Origin: Mesorhizobium sp. B2-8-5
GTDB lineage: Bacteria; Pseudomonadota; Alphaproteobacteria; Rhizobiales; Rhizobiaceae
DNA: 64,000 nucleotides
Direction: 5' to 3'
Assembly (NCBI RefSeq): GCF_006440675.2
Contig: NZ_CP083951.1
Span: 5,861,501 to 5,925,500 of the forward strand
The position numbers and the translations under genes were made by a program. Shown here piece after piece: positions 59,401-64,000 of this stretch. The notes beneath the pieces were generated by a model. It was not told the origin of the DNA. It saw nothing but the letters and a program-made list of their open reading frames with translations, and searched no databases. Positions within the stretch are counted from its first letter, which is position 1. Each line of letters starts with the position of its first letter.

Positions 59401-59715
59401 TCATCGCCCCGCCGCCCCGACGGCACCGTCGGGGCGTTGAATTGTGGGGGTCTCCACGCGAAGGAAGCTGGCAGCCTGGAAAGCCCCGCCTTCGTCGAAC
59501 GTGCCGATCGCAAGCGAGCCGGCCGTGCTCGGGACCTTGACGGTGAGGGCTACAGCGAGGCTGCGCTGCACGGCCTTGGGAAGGATGACCTGGCCGACGA
59601 TCGTGTTCTTGGCCGAGTCCAGAATGAAATAGGTGACGTTCTCGGTCCCGTCGCCGATAGGCAAAGCGCCTCGAACGGTGACTTCCATGACCGCAAAGCC
59701 CGCAGTGAAGCTCAT
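59401..59715 (-). CDS. Small protein like the pre-collagen domain
   Basis: A 104-aa protein of a family I do not recognise. Its core NVTYFILDSAKN, IVGQVILP and AVALTVKVP aligns by eye with residues 189-229 of the collagen-like protein ([29 protein letters not shown]). It therefore appears to be a stand-alone version of the domain that precedes the collagen repeats. No signal peptide or membrane helix. A strong ribosome site (GAGGAGG) precedes the ATG at 59715. It is the first gene of the minus-strand operon, 92 bp before the collagen-like gene. Confidence 0.75.
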   Translation of the reverse strand: MSFTAGFAVMEVTVRGALPIGDGTENVTYFILDSAKNTIVGQVILPKAVQRSLAVALTVKVPSTAGSLAIGTFDEGGAFQAASFLRVETPTIQRPDGAVGAAGR

Positions 59716-60553
59716 AGTGTCCTCCTCGATCCGCTGCGGCCAACGCCGCCGTTATTGTCGTTTCTCAGCTTCAGGTTTCACTCGGTGCCGAGCTTCCGCA
59801 GCCGGGCGGGTGAAGCCACGACGGCGAGAGCCGAAAATTGTCCAATCCCAGGAATGCGCCGCCCGAGATACACAGTCGGGCGGACGTCGTTACCAGTCGC
59901 AAGGCGACTACCGCAGGTGGCAAGAGGAGCTGGACACAGGCCGAGGCCGAAGGCCACGTCAACGCGGCGCCGTCTGGTGGGTGATGTTACACGGACCACT
60001 GCCAACTCCATCACGCGGGTCGCGATTGTTCACGACTTGCAAGGAGCCGGCTACTTGCGAGGGACCATCATTGGGAGATCGGTAGCCTAGATCACGGATT
60101 CAGGACCAATCGGCGAAACGTTCGCCCACCACCACATACACCGCGCCCTCACGGGTGAGTGGCGTTCCTCCCGGATACTCTCCTGGCTTCGCAGACAACC
60201 GCGGACCGGCGCTCTTTCGCCAAATCCGCAGCTACCCTCCATTGCATTAGATATTAGTAAATTCGAAATTTCTAAACTTGTAAATGGTTTGGTTTACAAT
60301 TTATTAATTCAGAACCGCTGGGTCACCCATCAGAGACTGTCATCGAAATGACATGCCAGGGCGTGAACACTTTAAAAATCCAAGAGTTAGCTAAGGGCCA
60401 TTTCAATCGCGAAAATTGAGAGCCTTCATCAAAATGGCTTAGGCTGCGGCGGCTGTGAGACGAGCGTGAGAGACGATCGAATCCTCATCAAAAAGGATTG
60501 CTGTGCGACATGACACTACGATGCAAATATGGCCGCCTCAACGAGGGTCCGGC
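59716..60553. other. 838-bp divergent control region of the collagen locus
   Basis: There is no supportable gene here. Bases 59716-60230 have normal GC content and random short open frames. Bases about 60240-60320 are strongly AT-rich and include the inverted repeat at 60279-60298, so promoters for the minus-strand operon and the glycosyltransferase gene are probably here. The glycosyltransferase ribosome site (AGGG) is at 60544-60547. Confidence 0.5.
60279..60298. promoter_or_regulatory. Perfect inverted repeat, candidate operator
   Basis: TGTAAA (60279-60284), TGGTTTGG, TTTACA (60293-60298). It is a 6-bp perfect inverted repeat with an 8-bp spacer in the AT-rich core between the divergent collagen operon and glycosyltransferase gene. 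It could let one regulator control both. Confidence 0.5.
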
Positions 60554-63343
60554 GTGAGCACCATCGGCCTGTGCATGATCGTCAAGAACGAGGCGAAGGT
60601 CATCCTGCAATGCCTCGCCAGCGCGCTTCCTCTTGTCGACTATGTGCTCGTCGTCGACACTGGGTCCACCGACGGCACACAAGACCTGATCCGAGGCTTT
60701 CTCGCGCAAAACGATGTCAAGGGAGCAGTTATCGACGAGCCGTGGCGGGACTTCGCCTACAACCGCAGCTTCGCCCTCGAGCGACTGCGCGAGATCGAGA
60801 GCGTCGACTATGCGATGATCATCGACGCGGACGACATGCTGATCTGCGATCGCGACTTCGAGCCAGCCTTGTTCAAGTCCCGGATGGACAAAGATCTCTA
60901 CGATGTCGAGGTACTGCATGGAAATATCGCGTTCTACCGCCCGCAGATCTGCAGCAACCGGCTGGCCTTTTCCTTCAAGGGTGTGTTGCACGAATATCTG
61001 GAAGGCCCCCCCGGCCCCATCTCAAGGCAGAACGCCGAGGGTTTTCGCATCGCAACGGGGCGCGGCGGAGCGCGCAGCCAGAACCCGCGAAAATACCAGG
61101 ACGACGCGGCGGTGCTGGAGAACGTGCTCGCAACCGAAACCGACCCGTTCCTGATATCGCGCTACACCTTCTATCTGGCGCAGAGTTACAGGGATTTTGG
61201 CGAGCGCGAGAAGGCGCTCGAACAGTATTTGAAGCGAGCTGAACTGGGTTTCTGGAACGAGGAGGTCTATGTAAGCCTGCTCGAGGCCGGGAACCTGATG
61301 GCGGCGCTTGCCCGGCCCTTCGAAGAAGTGGTCGCGGTCTATGAGCGCGCGACCGCGACAGTGCCCACGCGCGTGGAGGCGCTGCACGCAGCGAGCCTCT
61401 ACTGCCGCAACCAGGGGCGCAACGCGGAAGGGCTGGACTATGCGCGTCGCGGTGTGGGCCTCACCGAGCCGGCGGGTCTGTTCGTCCAGCCTTGGGTCTA
61501 CGACTACGGACTGCTCGACGAATTGTCAGTCAACGCATACTGGGCGGGCGCCCATCGGGAATCGCTCGATGCCTGCCTGAAACTGCTGGCCTCCGACAAA
61601 TTGCCGGCGGACATGCTGAAGCGGGTTGTGGCCAATGCCCGTTTCGCCGCGGACAAACTCGAGGTCCGCGAGCCGCCGGTATTGGGAAGCCTCGGCGCAG
61701 AGAGCCTTGTCGAGCAGCACGCGCTTGTTGCGCAGCGCCCGTTACGCTCGCGGCTCAAAGGCACGCCGCGCGTCCTTGTCGCGATATTGGCAAAGCAGAA
61801 GGAGCCCGCGCTGCCGCTCTACCTGACTTGCATCGAAGCGCTCGACTATCCTAAAGAATCGATCGTCCTCTACATCCGAACAAACAACAACACTGATAGG
61901 ACCGAGCACATATTGCGCGAATGGCTGGAACGCGTCGGCCACCTCTATTCCGCGGTCGAGATCGACACGTCGGACGTGTCCGACCGGGTCGAGCAGTTTC
62001 GCGAGCACGAATGGAACGAGACGCGTTTCAAGGTGCTCGGCCGAATCCGCAACATCAGCCTGCGGAAAACCCTCGAGCACAATTGCGAATTCTATTTCGT
62101 CGTCGACGTCGACAATTTCGTGCGACCGGCCACGCTGCGGGAACTCGTCGCGCTCGACGTGCCTATCGTTGCGCCGCTGCTACGCTCCATCGCACCCGGT
62201 CAGTATTATTCGAACTACCACGCCGAGGTCGACGCGAGCGGATATTATCAGCACTGCGATCAGTATCTCTGGGTGCTCAACCGCCATGTCCGCGGCATCC
62301 TTGAAATACCGCTCGTGCATTGCACCTACCTTGTCCGCGCCGACGTGCTGACCGAGCTGACATATGACGACGGCACCACGCGATACGAGTACGTCATCTT
62401 TGCCGACAGCGCCCGCAAGGCCGGGATCGTTCAATACATCGATAACCGGCAGGTCTACGGCTACATCACCTTCGGCGATGGCGAATATCATGTAAGTGAT
62501 GGAATCGAGCGCGCAGGCGAGCTTTTGCGCAGCGCGGGTGACGTCCCGGTATTGGCGGAGGTCGCTGCCGTCGCGTCGGCGCCGGCCGAGCCACGGGATT
62601 CGCCGAAAATTCACCTGATAAACCTCGACCGGAGCGTCGACCGCTGGAACAAGTATCAGAGCGACAATTGGCATCTGACGCAGAATACGCTTCGGGTATC
62701 GGCCGCCGACGGCGCCTCCCTGGACCGGAATGCGCTCATAGAGGAAGGCCTGATCACCAGCGATTGCGCGTATCCGGCAGGAACGCTCGGGTGTGCTCTA
62801 TCCCATATCAACCTGTGGAAGCTGGCGGTTTCGGAGAGCAAGCCGATAACCGTCTTTGAAGACGACGTCCGTGCATCGTTTCGGTTCCTGGAGGAATCGG
62901 CCGATCTCATGGCTCGAGCTCCGAGGGATTGGGATATCATCCAGTGGGGCTATGTATTTGACCCATTGTTCGCCTGGCTGGATTTCGGCTTCTCCAAAGC
63001 AAAGCTGGAATTCTACGACCTCCGAAATAGAAACGGGACCTCGTTTCAGGCTGAGAAATTCTCGAGATCGCTGGTCGGGCTGGTACATTCGTTTGGAACG
63101 CAGGCCTACACAGTCTCGCCGTCAGGTGCACGCAAACTCCTTCAAAAGTGCCTTCCTCTGCAACGCCGGCTTATCCCGTTTCCTGGAACGGGCGTCGTGA
63201 TCGAGGACACGGGCATCGATTGCGCCATGTGCGGGGCGTACGGCTCGATGCAAGCTTTCCTTTGCATTGCGCCACTCGTCATCCCAGACGACGGGCAATC
63301 GTCAGAGCGGATGTCAATGGATCGGCAGCAAAGCTCGGGCTAA
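60554..63343 (+). CDS. Three-domain glycosyltransferase, procollagen-galactosyltransferase-like
   Basis: A 929-aa protein with three putative catalytic domains. Residues 1-170: GT2 domain, CMIVKNEAKVIL, VVDTGSTDGT and the DAD metal motif at 91-93. About 180-390: TPR-like helices. About 400-650: a second glycosyltransferase with VLVAILAKQKEPALPLYL, EALDYPKESIVLYI, FVVDVDNFV, PIVAPLLRS and VHCTYLV, matching in order what I remember of the N-terminal half of animal COLGALT. About 683-900: GT25 domain, HLINLDRSVDRW, TLGCALSHINLW and ITVFEDDV. No signal peptide, so it acts in the cytoplasm. The GTG at 60554 after AGGG is chosen; the frame is open from GTG 60503. It is divergent from the collagen-like operon, so I infer glycosylation of Thr in its repeats. 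Confidence 0.85.
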   Translation: MSTIGLCMIVKNEAKVILQCLASALPLVDYVLVVDTGSTDGTQDLIRGFLAQNDVKGAVIDEPWRDFAYNRSFALERLREIESVDYAMIIDADDMLICDRDFEPALFKSRMDKDLYDVEVLHGNIAFYRPQICSNRLAFSFKGVLHEYLEGPPGPISRQNAEGFRIATGRGGARSQNPRKYQDDAAVLENVLATETDPFLISRYTFYLAQSYRDFGEREKALEQYLKRAELGFWNEEVYVSLLEAGNLMAALARPFEEVVAVYERATATVPTRVEALHAASLYCRNQGRNAEGLDYARRGVGLTEPAGLFVQPWVYDYGLLDELSVNAYWAGAHRESLDACLKLLASDKLPADMLKRVVANARFAADKLEVREPPVLGSLGAESLVEQHALVAQRPLRSRLKGTPRVLVAILAKQKEPALPLYLTCIEALDYPKESIVLYIRTNNNTDRTEHILREWLERVGHLYSAVEIDTSDVSDRVEQFREHEWNETRFKVLGRIRNISLRKTLEHNCEFYFVVDVDNFVRPATLRELVALDVPIVAPLLRSIAPGQYYSNYHAEVDASGYYQHCDQYLWVLNRHVRGILEIPLVHCTYLVRADVLTELTYDDGTTRYEYVIFADSARKAGIVQYIDNRQVYGYITFGDGEYHVSDGIERAGELLRSAGDVPVLAEVAAVASAPAEPRDSPKIHLINLDRSVDRWNKYQSDNWHLTQNTLRVSAADGASLDRNALIEEGLITSDCAYPAGTLGCALSHINLWKLAVSESKPITVFEDDVRASFRFLEESADLMARAPRDWDIIQWGYVFDPLFAWLDFGFSKAKLEFYDLRNRNGTSFQAEKFSRSLVGLVHSFGTQAYTVSPSGARKLLQKCLPLQRRLIPFPGTGVVIEDTGIDCAMCGAYGSMQAFLCIAPLVIPDDGQSSERMSMDRQQSSG

Positions 63344-63380
63344 GCGCCCCAGCTTTCACGGAGTCGCAGAGCCCGCGACT

Positions 63381-63983
63381 TCACACGCGGCTATCGCCAC
63401 GCATTTGGCGCCCGTAATCACGTTCAGCCTCGGTCAGTTGCCGTTTGCGCAGCACCACGCGCATCTCGTCTACCGCCCGCGGGCTGCGCAAGATCTCGTC
63501 CTCCAAGACACCTCGCGCCGCGAGCGCATCCCCGATCGAACTATAGCCGAAGGTTTGCTCCACCAACTCGAACCTGGATTCGGTCCATCCGAGATACCAG
63601 TACCATTCGCAATAGTAGAGCCAACTCCGCTCGTTGAAGGCGTGTACGTGGGTAGGATCCTGCCAGGCACCGTATGACAGGTCGTATGGCACCACAATAT
63701 TGAACAGCCCTCCATCCGCCAGCAAAGTCAGGCAGTTCGTCATAGCCGTCACAAGATCCGCAACGTGCTCGAGCACGTGCGAGGCCGTTACGCTGGCAAA
63801 TAGTCCCCGGCCCATCCGAACCGGTCCGAAGCGCTCGGACATAAATTCACGCTCGAACAGGCCAGGATCCGATATGTCGGCCACGATGTCGGGATGCCAT
63901 CGGTTGCTGATATCGATATTCAGCACCCTTGGATCGCGTATCTTTCCCCGACCGAGTACAACGTCGCCGGGTAGGTTCGGCAA
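63381..63983 (-). CDS. SAM-dependent methyltransferase, possibly 5'-partial
   Basis: 200 residues of a class I methyltransferase: VLNIDISNRWHPDIVADISD (motif I end to II), VTASHVLEHVAD (the SHVLEH signature) and LADGGLFNIVVPYD. This is the type-11 group often found in polysaccharide or glycan loci. The TTG at 63983 has GGAG four bases upstream and could be the start, but the frame is open to the right edge and the usual glycine-rich motif I is short, so the gene may begin outside the window. It converges on the glycosyltransferase gene with a 37-bp gap. Confidence 0.75.
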   Translation of the reverse strand: MPNLPGDVVLGRGKIRDPRVLNIDISNRWHPDIVADISDPGLFEREFMSERFGPVRMGRGLFASVTASHVLEHVADLVTAMTNCLTLLADGGLFNIVVPYDLSYGAWQDPTHVHAFNERSWLYYCEWYWYLGWTESRFELVEQTFGYSSIGDALAARGVLEDEILRSPRAVDEMRVVLRKRQLTEAERDYGRQMRGDSRV

Positions 63984-64000
63984 ATCGCTCCAGGCAAGCG

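Overview
The window is GC-rich alphaproteobacterial chromosome, most like a Mesorhizobium or close rhizobial relative. The basis is a high-GC codon style, many IclR/LysR/Lrp/ROK-controlled catabolic clusters, and several copies of a short palindromic intergenic repeat of a kind I associate with Mesorhizobium genomes. I see no rRNA, tRNA, insertion sequence, phage gene or CRISPR array. Family names are recognition from motifs; no database search was run.

Layout. 1-2051: 3' part of an Aas-like acyltransferase/AMP-ligase. 2126-11688: two opposed groups of catabolic genes, namely HypD-like deaminase, aldehyde dehydrogenase, P450 and amino-acid permease on the minus strand, and IclR regulator, Tm-1-like protein, HAD hydrolase and class III aminotransferase on the plus strand. 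11747-20040: a 4-hydroxyphenylacetate (homoprotocatechuate) pathway, hpaA / hpaBC / hpaR / hpaF-E-D-G-H, without hpaI. 20258-24530: a 2OG-Fe(II) oxygenase, then an acidic-amino-acid group (binding protein, DAACS symporter, Asp/Glu racemase). 24725-38935: mixed housekeeping and accessory genes, including anmK, an Lrp/MFS pair, a fluorescence-recovery-protein-like gene, an aromatic amino acid lyase homologue whose MIO triad is broken, and a frameshifted SDR. 39034-47808: a sugar/polyol ABC transport operon with Gfo/Idh dehydrogenase and TIM-barrel isomerase, opposite a ROK regulator and an unusual signal-less copy of the binding protein.

The most unusual region is 48084-63343. A minus-strand group encodes a 104-aa protein, a 1865-aa protein with about 478 Gly-X-Thr collagen-like triplets, a type I secretion ATPase with a cysteine-less C39-like domain, an HlyD adaptor and a Sel1-repeat protein. 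Divergently, across an 838-bp spacer with an AT-rich core and a perfect inverted repeat, lies a 929-aa glycosyltransferase with three putative catalytic domains. Its second and third domains have the order and motifs I remember from animal procollagen galactosyltransferases. I infer a secreted bacterial collagen with Thr in nearly every Y position and almost no proline, with its own exporter and its own O-glycosyltransferase. A methyltransferase gene at the right edge may belong to the same locus.
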